From Botrytis cinerea B05.10 (Eukaryota > Ascomycota > Leotiomycetes > Helotiales > Sclerotiniaceae): a stretch of 64,000 nt of DNA. The position numbers and the translations under genes were made by a program. The notes beneath the pieces were generated by a model. The model searched no databases, was not told where the DNA came from, and saw only the letters and a program-made list of their open reading frames with translations. The stretch's first letter is position 1, and every line of letters begins with the position of its first letter. Shown here one piece after another: positions 1 to 11,591 of this stretch. Location of the stretch: the NCBI RefSeq assembly GCF_000143535.2, contig NC_037315.1, forward strand, positions 1,054,001 to 1,118,000. Reading direction: 5' to 3'.

Positions 1-941
1 TTGGAATTTTTTGCCATGCGTGGCGAAACAACGAATTCAGCCGCAGGGCTTGCAGGTGTGTGCAGTGCGATATGCAGCGGCTTCCCGAAAGGATAACCGG
101 GTTGCAGGCTTGATGGAGAGGAGATTGCGATGGGGAATTTGTTCGGATTGGGAGGTTTGCGTGGATTTGCAGGGGCGCGTCGAAATGTGCTTGTTTTCAG
201 GGGGAGGGGAGAAGAGGAGAGAAGAGATGGATGGTTGGTTGGTTGGTTGTGTAAGGCAAGGTAAGGTAAGTGTGGAATCTAAAACTTGGGACTGGTTTGG
301 GGAGCGGAGAGAGCGTAATTAGGGGTTTGGTGGAGCAGGGGGGGAAGGGAGACTAAGTGAGGGGTTGGAATTCTGGGACTTCTGGAAATTGGCGGGATAG
401 CCGCCTGGAATTCGGAATTTGTTTTCCTGGGTCGTGGACTATACTATGCTTTTGGTGTCTAGCCGTCTAGCCTCCACCGGTTGGATTTCTGGGGAAGGGT
501 CTTTTGGTGGGTGTTCTGGTCGGGGAATTGGAATGTCACTGTTGTGACTTGGTGGAAATTACGAAGATGTTGGTGCGAATGGGTGGTGTAGAGCTCCGGA
601 TGTCTGGGTCCGGAGAACTCTTGGTTTATTTGGTGTGCGGAATTATTGGGCTTTTGGGCAGTACAAATAGTTAGACATTCTGATATGTGATGCACGAAGT
701 GGAAGTCATTGCATGTGTAGGGATGTGAATGTGTAGATATAGATTCATTATCTTGTACATGTAAAATATTCCATTCCACTATCCCCCCAAAGAATAATCC
801 TCTAATATGCTATTTCTACTGTCATGTCGCAGTTCTTGGTCGTAAATCTCCATTATCATTATCATAAACTATATCTCATCACAGAACGCCCAAATCTTGC
901 CTTTCCTCATGATACTGTGTATGTTCACCCAGATTGCGCCT
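1..941. other. Intergenic, no gene seen
   Basis: The first 350 bases are G-rich on the + strand, with GGTT and GGTAA reiterations near 235-265. The rest is AT-rich. Short open frames exist on both strands but none has protein-like composition, a supported splice pattern or a recognisable domain. It could hold the 3' flank of the gene at 968-1915 or a promoter for a gene outside the window. Confidence 0.5.
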
Positions 942-967
942 CTAGATCGCGCGTCTATCATCTAATA

Positions 968-1915
968 TTAGCCAAGAACGTAGGTTGTGTAACATGATTT
1001 TGGTGATTCTGGTAGATTGACATGGGAAGGAAAATTTTCACACATACCTGTCGCCGCTTCTGTCGACGTTTTGCCTGTACTTTGGGTTCTTTTGACCACT
1101 TTTCCTCCATGGTCGTAACTCACATCATTGGTAGTCGCTGCCTTCGTGCGATAGACCCCTCGCTCTCTATCTTCCTTCATCCTGAAATAGTCTCTATTCG
1201 ATGCATGATTCTGATTCCGAAGGTTTCTTGGCCCATAAAAATATGGATTTCGATAAAACTGCGGGCATACCGGCTTGCCGGGCTGTGCTGTCAAATGACA
1301 TTTTACAGGTATTTGATTTGCAGGAGGTATACATGCTCGCAGCGTTTTCTCGAGTCCGTTTGTGAGAAATGAACCTGGCGAAGAGTAATCCTGATCGGTG
1401 TCTATCTTGAAACAGAATTGGAAGTCGTGCCCGAGAGCTTCGGCGTAGATTTCGAGGTGATCGCATTCGTCTTCGGGGTAGAGAAGTTTTTGAAATAGAA
1501 TGGAGTAGTTGCAGCAACCTCCCACGTAGCCGAAGCAACGGTCTATTTCTGGCTGAGGGAGTGTTTCGACTTTGCCCGCCAACCTCTGAAATGAACCGAA
1601 TGCCAGGTAGAGAATTCCGAGGGCCTCATATACGTGGGATGACTTAACTCTAGAATCAATAGAAGCCAACTCCATGAGCTCATTGGTAATATCTGTGACC
1701 ATTACAATGGAAGCTGCTACAAAATCATACATTCTCTTCAACTCGTGGTTTGTGACTCCTTTCATTCTCCGATGATGCGAGAGGTAAACTTCTTCCCGAG
1801 ACTTCAACCCTCCAAGTAATGCGATGACTTCGGAACTAGAGCGAGGAATATATTCTGGGCATTCCCCAGTGATGACATTGTTTAGGAGACGCATGACATT
1901 CGTTATTGAAGACAT
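968..1915 (-). CDS. Hypothetical protein, 315 aa
   Basis: I do not recognise the family. The open frame encodes a soluble protein with no signal peptide and no membrane segment. Residues about 1-165 look helical and leucine-rich; the middle (about 165-235) is rich in Cys, Pro and Tyr; the C-terminus is basic and probably disordered. The start is the first ATG after a likely 5' UTR intron at 1919-1973 (minus-strand donor GTAAGC, acceptor TTCTAG three bases before the ATG). A second model is possible at the 3' end: a donor GTATGT and an acceptor ATATTAG would remove the last coding stretch, replace the tail with a short DDRRAI-type end and move the stop to about 942. The branch site would then lie unusually close to the acceptor, so I keep the unspliced end. 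Confidence 0.6.
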   Translation of the reverse strand: MSSITNVMRLLNNVITGECPEYIPRSSSEVIALLGGLKSREEVYLSHHRRMKGVTNHELKRMYDFVAASIVMVTDITNELMELASIDSRVKSSHVYEALGILYLAFGSFQRLAGKVETLPQPEIDRCFGYVGGCCNYSILFQKLLYPEDECDHLEIYAEALGHDFQFCFKIDTDQDYSSPGSFLTNGLEKTLRACIPPANQIPVKCHLTAQPGKPVCPQFYRNPYFYGPRNLRNQNHASNRDYFRMKEDRERGVYRTKAATTNDVSYDHGGKVVKRTQSTGKTSTEAATGMCENFPSHVNLPESPKSCYTTYVLG

Positions 1916-1918
1916 TTT

Positions 1919-1973
1919 CTAGAAGTTCGATTAGCATTCTTTCCTTCATGATGTATGGGAGCTTCAAGCTTAC
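1919..1973 (-). other. Probable 5' UTR intron of the 315-aa gene
   Basis: On the minus strand a consensus donor (GTAAGC) lies 55 nt before an acceptor (CTTCTAG) that immediately precedes the AAA-ATG start context. No in-frame ATG joins the upstream exon to the coding frame, so the intron appears to be in the leader. Confidence 0.45.
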
Positions 1974-3238
1974 CTCTCGATGCGTCGGACAGATTGTAGA
2001 GTGGGACTGTATATTAGATTCTAGGGTCAATGAAGAGTTGATGGTTTTATGTAAACGTTTATTATTCAAATTGACCAAATTCGATCAGAATATGCCACAA
2101 ATACTTATATATTGGTGGTGGATAGCATACAGAGAGTACATAGATGATTCCCTGTGTTTGCTTCATTGAAAGCGGGGTGAAGAGGAATGTCTGATCTGGG
2201 TTTCTTGTAGGCCAATCAGTTCTATCTCGTCATGGACCACCATGTCTCGAATGAAAAGTCCTTTCAATAGCCAAGGGGTAGGCTGGAACATGGCAGTGAA
2301 GTATCGTTTTGTACCTCTACTTCGACACCAGAATTAAACCCCAAAGGCCTTTATTTCTGAATGCCCGCAGTCTCCCGTATGTTTCCACTACTATCTCAGC
2401 ACCGGTTCCTTGACCCTGAATCCCAGCGGGACTGCGGTGTCTCGGATGTTCAATCGGTCTGTAATTGGCTGAAATTGTGTGACGACTTTCCCCCAGTAAC
2501 AAAAGCCACTGGGGGCAAGGGCTGGAACTCTCTCAACCTCTACGACTCGCTCAAAATTGCCAGATTAGGAGATATTCGACTTCAAATAATCTGACATTGA
2601 ACGTTTGTTTGTCTGTAAGATAGTTGCGAATGTCGCGGTTACAAATAACAACTCAAGGGATCTCGGTAACTTTTATATTGGGGCTTGAGTTTACAACCAC
2701 TCAGTGTAACAGCATCACTGCATGTATACTTTCGAGTTGAAAATGGCAGTGATCGGACACATTGAATTTGATGTGTCAAATAATGCCGATTAGCAAGGGA
2801 CAATTAGGCTCACTTTGAAGATATCGTCCAGATCAGTATCAAAGATTCCGATACTTATGACCAGCTGAAAAAATTCCTGTCATAGATCTCTCAAGGAATT
2901 GGACCCATCTCGGATAAAGGAGAAACAAGGTGACGGAGGGACCGGTTGGCTCTCAGGTGGATCCGAACGATATCTCGGCAAGCTTACCATGGCCCGGTCT
3001 TCGTGAACCACAAACAAAAGGATATAAAAAGAAGCATAAATAACATTGACTGGGCATTCAAACTCCACTAATGTCCGTGCGGAGGGATTTGTATCCAAAT
3101 TTACCCCACCATGTTCCTGCTTACCAGCCAAATTAGACAAAAAATGGCGGTAATTTTGCCCCTCCCCCCTTTTCTCCCACAAGAGGAGCAAAAGGTGATT
3201 TCTAATAACGGATTCAAACCGATGATACTCAGGGTAAC
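1974..3238. other. Intergenic, no gene seen
   Basis: This holds the leader of the upstream minus-strand gene and then AT-rich sequence. The small open frames (about 60-100 codons) have no recognisable domain and no convincing introns. Confidence 0.4.
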
Positions 3239-3348
3239 TCCCTACGTAGGGCTCGAACCTACAGCCTCAAGATGCCTCACGATCGACTCAAATTGCGAAT
3301 TTGAGTGATGAATAGAAGTCTTGCGCGCTACCATTGCGCCAGCAGGGA
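3239..3348 (-). tRNA. tRNA-Arg (anticodon UCU) with intron
   Basis: Read on the minus strand, the sequence folds into a full cloverleaf. The acceptor TCCCTGC pairs with GTAGGGA (one G-U). The D stem is GCGC/GCGC around an AATGGTA loop. The anticodon stem CAAGA pairs with TCTTG. The T arm is GTAGG-TTCGAGC-CCTAC. The anticodon loop reads CT-TCT-A, giving UCU (reads AGA, Arg) at 3314-3316. The mature tRNA is 71 nt before CCA addition. The gene is longer because a 39-nt intron (3274-3312) follows the base 3' of the anticodon, the canonical nuclear tRNA intron position. No CCA is encoded, as expected for eukaryotes. Confidence 0.9.
3274..3312 (-). other. tRNA-Arg intron (39 nt)
   Basis: The insertion sits one base 3' of the anticodon and contains an inverted repeat (CTCAAATT / AATTTGAG) that can form its own hairpin. 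Removing it restores a 7-nt anticodon loop. Confidence 0.85.
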
Positions 3349-4111
3349 AATCTTAGGATTTTTGGATGGTGGCGGCGACTAAACTAAAATTATGTTTAGA
3401 TAATCGCCGTGCAGAGCTAGTATGCACCGTGATTGGTTGATCTGGGTCATAATTCAACCAATTAGTTCCACAAAATTCGAAGTATACTCCGAGTTTCGTC
3501 CGATGCTAATTCGCATGAGAAGCCGGACTTTGAACTAAGGGAATTGCTCGCCTTCAAGACACCTCGACACCTCTTTGCTTTCAACGGGATTTGGAAAGAT
3601 ATAATGGAATGTCCACTTGTCGATTACCAAGAAGATCCGATCGAGACCTTTCTACTTCGTGGAAAGCAGTGATGACGAATCCGCTGGTCCTTTGATGCTA
3701 ATCCTACTGAAGCTAGGAAACTACGAGACAGAGCACGGCATGCAGTTGTTCACATGGACTTGGTCAACCACGCGTAGCTTTACAGGAATGAAATTGCATT
3801 TGGAATTGTGAATTTGGGGTTCCAAAAGGGCGTGATTGACAAGAAGGCGTAATTGACACGAAGGTGTGATTGACACCTTCATCGACACAGGTAGGAATAT
3901 GATGATGGATTTGGAATTACAATACAAGGTTTGTGCCAAGGGCGGTAGCTCTTGCAAACATGGTCATTATTAACCACTCGTTTGAGCTATGAGATATCCC
4001 CATACTCCTATGTGGATACTTGAATTCTACTACCCCGCGAGATATATAGTTACCAAAGCCGTCCTCTACATCGAATAATCAAGACTATTTACATACCTAG
4101 ATACATACGAA
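3349..4111. other. Intergenic between tRNA and GST
   Basis: No gene is supported. The stretch contains a short tandem repeat at 3824-3874 (listed separately). The last 100 bases are the promoter and leader of the GST gene, with an AT-rich GATATATAG element near 4040. Confidence 0.4.
3824..3874 (+). repeat. Three-unit 17-nt tandem repeat
   Basis: Three consecutive 17-nt units (3824-3840, 3841-3857, 3858-3874) share the pattern xxxAAGGxGTxATTGAC with a few substitutions. They lie about 240 bp upstream of the GST start codon. The role is unknown; replication slippage or a repeated regulator site are both possible. Confidence 0.75.
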
Positions 4112-4867
4112 ATGCCTCAAACCTCTGTATACGGCACAGAAAGTGCAGCAAACAAAGCTATCGGCGGCATTCCCACTATCCATTATTTCGATTTCCAATC
4201 CCGAGGTCGAGGCCAAGTAGTTCGGTTGTTCCTCATTGATGCAGGAGCTGCATTCAAGGATATTCGGTACACATTCGAAGAATGGCCAGAACACAAGAGA
4301 AATGGAAAAGTTGCGGAGATGAATCCTACGCGAAATTTACCTGTGGTTGAGATGCCGGAAGGGAAAATCTTGACCCAAAGTTATGCTATCGTTAGGCATT
4401 GGTCAAGATTGCTAGGCGCATATGACGGGAAGAATGAAGATGAGAAATATTGGGCTGATGCAATCTGCGATATTGTTGTTGATTGTAGGCGAACCCCCTT
4501 CATTCCAATGCCTCGTTAAAATGCTCACAAACGATTTATAGGGCGAACCATTTTCCTTTCCGCTTTTTTCTCTGACAACAAAGAAGAGGATTATCCGAAA
4601 CATCAACAAGGCAATCAGAAGAAATATCTCAATGCGATTGAAACACTTTTAAAGGGCTCGGAGCTGTCAAAAAGGGGTCCTTTTATAATTGGCAAAGAAA
4701 TCACATATGCAGACATGGCTTTATACCAAGTACTACATGATGAAAGTCTTACCAAAGATGGACGAAAAGGATTGAAAGAGTATCCAAGATTAGTGCAATT
4801 AGTAGATGCTGTGGAGGACAGACCAAACATCAAGAGGTTCTTGAATAGCGATGCTTATCTTGGTTAG
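4112..4867 (+). CDS. Glutathione S-transferase (sigma/alpha-like)
   Basis: This is a two-exon gene: exon 1 is 4112-4484 and exon 2 is 4542-4867, with a GTAGGC...TTATAG intron. The product is 232 aa. It begins with a thioredoxin-like GST N-domain (HYFDFQSRGRGQVVRLFL, about residues 24-41). The cis-proline segment NLPVVEMPEG is followed by TQSYAIVRHWSRLLGAY, the glutathione-binding Gln-Ser pair and the start of helix 3 typical of sigma, alpha and pi classes. A helical C-domain follows, with the fold-capping ITYADMALY motif near residue 177. The length fits cytosolic GSTs. The expected role is conjugation of glutathione to electrophiles or lipid peroxides in the cytosol. There is no signal peptide. 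The neighbours give no pathway context. The family is clear; the class is a judgement from the N-terminal motifs. Confidence 0.88.
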
Positions 4868-6052
4868 ATGTTGAGTATATCCATTTCCGGATATGCTTCC
4901 TAGCTAGATTCAATAAGAATAACTCTTACATAAATTCTCGTGCTTCCACAGAAATTCTTTTGATAGTCACTATAATTTGAAGCAATTGGTCCGTATTTGT
5001 TCGATGCATATTATACCTTCACTGGATACAGATGCTCTCTTAAGTATCTTGAAGTTATTGAGAATGAATTGGAGTGGTGAATGTGGATCTTGAAGATTGT
5101 ATGTTCAACTCAAAGTGTACACAAAAAGATGTGGAAACAGAAAGTTTGTATTGAACATTTGGCACCCGGGTACTTGCGACTACTGGCATGTAAGTAATAT
5201 AATTACAGAACTGGTTGTGACTCTAGTCGACAACATAGCAACCATGGATTTGGTCTCACACAATCATATGTCTCTGGAATCTTGGAGAGCTTAGGAGGTA
5301 ATCCTTATGCCAGCCCATTGAGATGACTATTTCTATGTCGTTCTGTCCTACACACGAGTAAGATTTTTGACAAGAATCTCCTGTTGTCATCAACGGCTTC
5401 CTGACCGCCTCTTGTGTATTACCGGTATCACCGGCATCACCGGCATCGATAATCTTTTGAGGAGAGCTCTCTGGCTCTTTCGTGGCACGTAGTTTTACGA
5501 GAGTCGTTGCAATATATTGCTCTCGTATCAACAACGGTATCAAGGTTCAGTTATCAAGGAGTGGGGCAAATGGCCAGTGCCCCATTCAAGCTCTCGTCAC
5601 AACATAACATTTCTGTACGGACAACGGAAGGATTACTGAAAATGATCTGCCACGATATGTCGAGATATATATCTCAAGCACGTCGTTTGCCTGAGCGCTC
5701 CGCTCTAGCTCGGCCAGCTCATAGCTGTTACGAGATTTATGTTCCGGATTTAACTCCATCCATAGAGCTCTTTCCTATGTAGGAGGTATCAATTCATTCT
5801 ACGTCAGCTTACATCTTTAACCAACAACGTCCCTGCTTATCAAGTAGCTAATTTGGATGTTATCATGTATCCTCTCGTGGGTGCTATTGTGACCTGCCTC
5901 ATTCAGTATGGCATCAAAGTCGAGGAACTAGGGTCTGCAGATCTTGGGAGGGGTAAATGCAACTGTCCCTGCCAAGGTATAAATCATGGAGAAAGTTCTT
6001 CAGCCTTTTGAATTGAATCCATTCATCACCTCAATTAATCTCATTCATTAAC
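4868..6052. other. Intergenic, promoter of the sedolisin gene
   Basis: No gene is supported here. A short CACCGGCAT reiteration occurs near 5420-5450. The last 80 bases form a convincing core promoter and leader for the protease gene. Confidence 0.4.
5978..5984 (+). promoter_or_regulatory. TATA box of the sedolisin gene
   Basis: TATAAAT lies 69 bp upstream of the protease start codon, at a suitable distance for a start site near 6010 and a short leader. It is the clearest TATA element in the window. Confidence 0.55.
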
Positions 6053-8433
6053 ATGGTGAGAACTAAGATCTCCGGCCTTGTTGCCCTTGTGGCTCTCACA
6101 CTCGAAGTGAGTGCAATTGTCGTACCACGCCATTTGGAGGTTCATGAAAAAAGGGAAAGTTTACACCCGAGGTGGTCGAAAAAAGATCGTGTCGAGTCAC
6201 ACAGGTTATTGCCTATGCGAATTGGTCTGACGCAGAACAATCTCGATAAAGGACATGAACATTTAATGAAGATGTGAGTAACATCAATTGAGGCAGAGGA
6301 GAGGTTCAGAGTTAATCAGCTTTTCATAGATCTGACCCGGCATCTTCGCATTTTGGACAACATTGGACTGCCGAAGAAGTCATTGAGGCTTTTCGTCCCA
6401 GTCAGCAAACGGAAGATGAAGTTCGAAAATGGTTGATTGACTCCGGTATTCCAGCCGGACGTATTACTCATTCGGATAATAAAGGATGGTTTGCATTCTA
6501 TGCGACTGCTGAAGAAGCAGAAAATCTGCTGTATACCGAGTACCATGAGTATGAAGATTCGGTCACTGGTGGCGTTATGCCCTCATGTGAGGCATATCAT
6601 GTTCCCAAAGATATCAGAAAACACATTGATTACATTAGTCCCGGTATCAAACTTCTTGCGCCCATTGAACACCCAAACAATAAGTTGAAGCGAAATGCTG
6701 AGATGTTGGAGCACGAAATATTCAAGCGAAATACACATGGGTTACTGCGAGATGCCAAGCACAGCTACAATGGCACCAATGCCACGGATTTGAGCACTTG
6801 TGATATTGCTATCACTCCTGCTTGTGTTGCTGCACTATACCAAATACCACCTGCGACCTTATCTCATCCAAACAATTCCATGGGTATTTTTGAGTCGGAG
6901 CTGCAATTTTACACTCAAAACGATCTTGATTTGTTCTTCACAAACTTCACAAAGCACATTCCAAATGGTACACATCCAATTCCAGCAAACATCGATGGTG
7001 GAATGCAATCAACAACCGATCCTTATTACGCTGGTGGGGAGGCAAACCTCGACATTCAACTTGCTTACCCCATCCTTTACCCACAGCAAATCACTCTCTA
7101 CCAAGTTGACGATTATATCGTACAAGCTAATCAGAATGACACATACACTTTTGGATTCAACACTTTCTTGGATGCATTAGATGGCGTAAGTTCAATATTA
7201 TGACTGAATGCCAGTAATTAATTAACTCACATCTTCTAGTCATACTGCAACTTCACTGCCTACAATGAGACTGGTAATGATCAATACTTAGATCAAGCCT
7301 ACCCAGATCCACTCACTGGAGGATGGGCAGGATCACTCATGTGCGGTACCTTCACGCCCACCAATGTTATTTCTCTATCATATGGTGGACAAGAATCCGA
7401 CCTCCCAATTTCATATCAAAAACGGCAATGTCTCGAGTATATGAAGCTGGGTCTTCAGGGAGTATCATTCCTTTTTGCCTCAGGTGATTCCGGTGTCTCA
7501 AGTAAGTACAAAATATCGGCTGATTCGGGCTTAACTTTCTTTTTCTTCGTAAAAGCAACTAACATGTTGATTTAGACTACCCGGGGGACATCGACGGCCC
7601 AACCGGCTGTCTCGGCCCTGATCTCAATATTTTCAACCCGACTTGGCCCGGTACATGTCCATATGTAACATCCGTCGGCGCCACAAAAGTTTATCCCGGA
7701 TATACCGTCTATGACCCCGAATCCGCCGTCTACGATCCTGCCGGTCATCCATACTCTGTCAATTATTCTTCCGGAGGAGGTTTTAGTAATATCTATCCGA
7801 TCCCTGATTATCAAGCCAGTTTCGTAGCAAAGTTTTTCGAGGATTACAACCCACCCTATCCTTACTATAGCGCGTTAAGTAATGACACTGGTGACATTCA
7901 GACATTACCTGATATTGGTGCTTTGGCGGGGACTACTGGGGGTATCTATAACAGAATTGGAAGGGGGATTCCTGATGTCGCGGCTAATGGAGATAACATC
8001 GCTGTGCGTCTATTCTATTACATCTTTACACAATTGTCTGACTAACGAATAATAGGTATACAATGGAAATGACTTTGAGCTCAGTGGTGGTACATCAGCC
8101 AGTACACCGATTTTTTCCGCTGTCATCAATCGAATCAACGAAGAGAGAATCAACGTCGGAAAGGGACCAATTGGTTTCTTAAACCCGTCTTTGTATGCTA
8201 ATCCAAGCATGTTGAATGATATTGTTAACGGAACAAATCCGGGATGTAGTACAGTAGGATTTTCAGCGGTGCCTGGGTGAGTTCTTTATTTTCTTTTTTA
8301 TTGTGTGTTTTAATGTGAAGGAGTTCAGAAAGATATAATGCTAACTTAATAATTAAATAGATGGGATCCAGTCACAGGTCTTGGAACACCTAATTATCCA
8401 AAGATGTTGGAGTATTATTTGAGTTTGCCATAG
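6053..8433 (+). CDS. Secreted sedolisin-family (S53) serine-carboxyl protease
   Basis: Six exons rebuild a 686-aa frame: 6053-6273, 6330-7185, 7240-7501, 7576-8003, 8056-8276 and 8361-8433, all with GT-AG junctions. A signal peptide (hydrophobic core LVALVALTLEVSA) is followed by an S53 propeptide with the SHFGQHWTAEEV signature near residue 80. The catalytic set is visible: Glu311 and Asp315 in GGEANLDIQ, Asp442 in ASGDSGVS (oxyanion) and Ser603 in SGGTSASTP. The Asp644-Ile645 calcium-binding pair and the closing DPVTGLGTPNYP motif are present. About ten N-glycosylation sequons support secretion. Related fungal enzymes are tripeptidyl peptidases or endo-sedolisins active at acid pH, with propeptide self-cleavage. 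Size and domain order match complete enzymes and no lesion is seen. Exact specificity cannot be read from the sequence. Confidence 0.95.
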
Positions 8434-10170
8434 TGTGGATTAGTCAGTCTGAAACTTTAAGATTATATCATTGTATTTCATGGGATAATCAGACACATAC
8501 AATCAATATCAAGAATACAAAGAATGCCATTGTCCCAATGAATAGATACTGAAAACAGGACCATTGTTATCCAATATATACAAACCACAAGTCACTGTGT
8601 CGCGGTTTCATTTTACAAATTGTTGCTTTCACACCACATATTGGAGATCTTTTAGCTAACATGGCAGAGTTCTCAGCATGTATAACTTCAGATTATAAAG
8701 TTAGAGTCAGTTTATGATTCGATTTGAAATTTCTGTGAACTACAAAATATACAAAAAGTCTATTCTCTTTTCATACTCAACAAAGATTCATCATCCTTGC
8801 TTCAAAAACGTATCACGCATACCCATTTCTAAATCATATATATAATGAATATCCCGATCCAAGAAAATCCGTCTCTACCCTGCTCATCTCAGAATCTACC
8901 ATCATCATCATCAACATCATGGGGATATACAAACCTTAACTGCCATATCGATCAACAGGATTCCCACTTCCACCTCTAAACACCAATTTATTCGGGTCAT
9001 CCTCCAAAATTCTCCTGCTCTCCCAATCTGCCAATTCTCACCACGCGTCCCCATTATCAATTCTAATTCTGATTCTCGTCCTCCCATTTCCTAATCCCTC
9101 TACCACCCACTAACGTGATCTCTTAAATGAAGTCCCAGGGCGTAAATCTCGAAGGTAGATATGTATATGTAACCGACATGTCTGCGGAAGAGATCTTTTT
9201 CTATGATGTGATGGATGAGGATAGAGCGGATATTCGGCTGATATATATAACGGTCATGAATGAGCATGGGACAATTCTACATCAGAACACAGTTGTAATA
9301 CTCGGTAAGATTGAGAGGAAGGAGAATTCGAAGCGGAGCTGGAGAGACTGGTGAAGGTGCAGGAGCATGATGGGCTGCGCCGGAGAGTCTGCATGGGATG
9401 GGACTTATAGGTTGTGGAGTATCAGGATCAGGATGAGGATGAGGATGAGGATGAGGATGAGGCTGCGGTTGAGGTTGAGGTTGAAATTGAAATTGAGGTT
9501 CGACCGGGTCTCGAATCTATTCTTCGGATAGTAACAGGACTCTTTGTTTCTATAGAAAACCGCTCGGAATCAAAAGTTCTATTTCCGGTCGCTTTAATAA
9601 ATCATATGGAGACCAGTTCCCGTAACTATGTAGTCGACCTTTCAACGGAACAATAAACGGGATTGCTATGCAGAAAATTCTCCAAAACATGTTTATGGTG
9701 TAAAATTCGATTGTGCATTTAATTCCACGCCCAAATTTATGATCGGCACTTTCTAATATATGAAAAGGAGCACTAGGAATAAATCCAACATGTTGAGGTT
9801 TATTATGAAAATATGTGCCGAGTACCAAATTCATCGGTTCGGTTGGGACACCTCCTGATTTTAATTGGAATGGAGTTAGTTGATTTGAGAGTTCGTCATG
9901 ATGAGATTCAACTACATTTCACAATCCTCGATTTGATGTTGAAGCATGATTCATTTACAATGGTTTTTATTGACAGGAATTCTCTTTCATTCATTCCAAA
10001 ATAGGTACTAAATTTTTACTCCAGAGCCAGCTCTGTTAACGACATCTTACGCAGATTTACCGTATGAAGGAGTGAAGTGAGGAGATAAATTTTGATTTTC
10101 AGATCATATCATGTGATCACTCTGTCATTCTTCTAACCTTGATCTTGAATAGCAAATTTGGTGGTCATGG
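8434..10170. other. Intergenic, no supported gene
   Basis: AT-rich spacer between a plus-strand 3' end and the sirtuin 3' end. It holds a CATCAT run near 8900, a hexanucleotide repeat at 9425-9502, and small open frames on both strands (for example 9550-9834 minus, 94 codons) that I cannot assign. Confidence 0.4.
9425..9502 (+). repeat. Degenerate hexanucleotide repeat (GGATGA)n
   Basis: Thirteen 6-nt units run from GGATCA through five perfect GGATGA copies, then GGTTGA and AATTGA variants. In one frame they read as alternating acidic pairs (DE, then VE, then IE). No ATG or splice site links this to a gene, so I list it as a repeat. Confidence 0.8.
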
Positions 10171-11591
10171 CTAAGGACTTGTGGTGGTATTGGAAGAGTT
10201 TGGCATATTTTGGGGCATAGTGACGTCGAGCACAATACTTGAGTCTTTGACAAGCTCTTCAGTGGTGGAATTTAGATCCACAGACGTGGGCTTAGTTTCG
10301 GTGTTCTTCTCGACTATGATTGGAGCGGATCGAACAACAGTCGTTGCTTCCTTCAGTGGAATTCCATTCGTGATATCTGCAAGTAGTGAACCCTGTATCT
10401 AGTTAGTCCTGCTGGCTAAAGAGTCACCTCAATCGCAAAGTTGAGCTATAACACAACGCAAGGAGTGCTTACCTTATCAGCAGCAAAATCTGGAGGTGGT
10501 CGCGACGGCGTAGCTTCAGGGGCTACCGGAGGAGATGCCAACTTTACGGTCGAGTTTTTCTGAAGATCGGTGTTCACCCTGTGTGTATGGTTACTCGAAA
10601 ACTTCAGTGCTTCATCAATTTCACCTGTCAGTTCTTTGATATCTGCTTCGAAAAGTTCGTCTCTTGACATATTGAGCCTGGCTTCTTCAGCCTTTTCAGC
10701 CTCTTTCTGTTTTGTGTTTCCTCCAACCGAAATCCACAATTCTTCCAATTCGTCTCTCCATCCCAAGGCATCGGCCAGTTTCCTGACACCACTATCACAG
10801 TCACCAAGAATGGCCACATCATCCAACCTACTGCCAATATCGCCGACGGAGATCATATTAAACAGTAGTCTTGGAACTGTCTCGGGGGCAAGGGTCGGCA
10901 ATGTTGCGAATGGCTGAACACTCAAGCTGGTGCCCATCACAATGACTAAATCAGCCGTAGCGGGAATCATTTTGTTGGCGTGGAAGGCTTCCGGTAGCTG
11001 TTCGCCAAAAAACACAATATCTGGTTTAACTAAACCACCGCATTGTGGAACCAAACAAGTCGCTGGGTCTCCATCTTCGATGGCTTTCTTCATCATATCG
11101 TCGGGGTATTCAGTCTTGCAATCAATACACCTTTGGGTAGCGAAACTTCCATGTGCTTCGATAACCTTTTCCGAAGAGACTCCGGCTCGACGTTCCAAAC
11201 AATCAATGTTTTGTGTGAAAAGCATTCTAAGTAATCCTTTCTTTTCAATCAACGCAACGAAAGCATGTGATACCGTAGGGTAGAACTGGCCAGGATAGAG
11301 TTCTTTTGCCAGAACATAAAAAGGAGCTGGATTTTCGCGGAAGAAGTCGATATCAAAAACCGCTTCCGCATAAGGAAGATTCAGTTCGGCAAGATTGGCG
11401 TATATACCGGTCTCCGGTGAACGGAAATCTGGTATGCCCGCACTAGTGGATATGCCAGCTCCTGTCATAACAACGATGTTCTTTGCTTTACCACTCTTGA
11501 TGAAATCCGCAACCCCTTCGATTGAACGGGCTGAAAGAGTGTGGGGAGGATCATTTGGATTGATTTGAGGTTGAGACGCTTCTTGACCCAT
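10171..11591 (-). CDS. hst2: NAD-dependent protein deacetylase, sirtuin class I (Hst2-like)
   Basis: The main exon is 10473-11591. A second exon is predicted at 10171-10392 after an 80-nt intron (donor GTAAGC, branch CTAAC, acceptor GATACAG). The spliced protein is 446 aa. The sirtuin core shows the NAD loop GAGISTSAGIPDFRS (44-58), TQNID (126-130), catalytic His147 in EAHGSF, and the zinc cysteines 155/158 and 179/184. Hst2 and SIRT2-type enzymes remove acetyl groups from histones and other proteins, shuttling between cytoplasm and nucleus. The region after residue 290 is an acidic helical tail, then a Pro/Thr-rich disordered tail, as in fungal Hst2. Reading straight through the donor would end the protein after eight extra residues at 10446. 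The spliced frame instead gives 73 more residues of ordinary composition. The start is the only in-frame ATG before the core. Confidence 0.92.

Noticed and set aside
3205..3225. Second T-arm-like sequence (GGATTCAAACC) beside the tRNA
   Set aside because: No matching acceptor, D or anticodon stems can be built around it.
9550..9834. 94-codon minus-strand frame with an ATG
   Set aside because: Composition is only weakly protein-like, there is no domain, and no neighbouring exon or promoter supports it.
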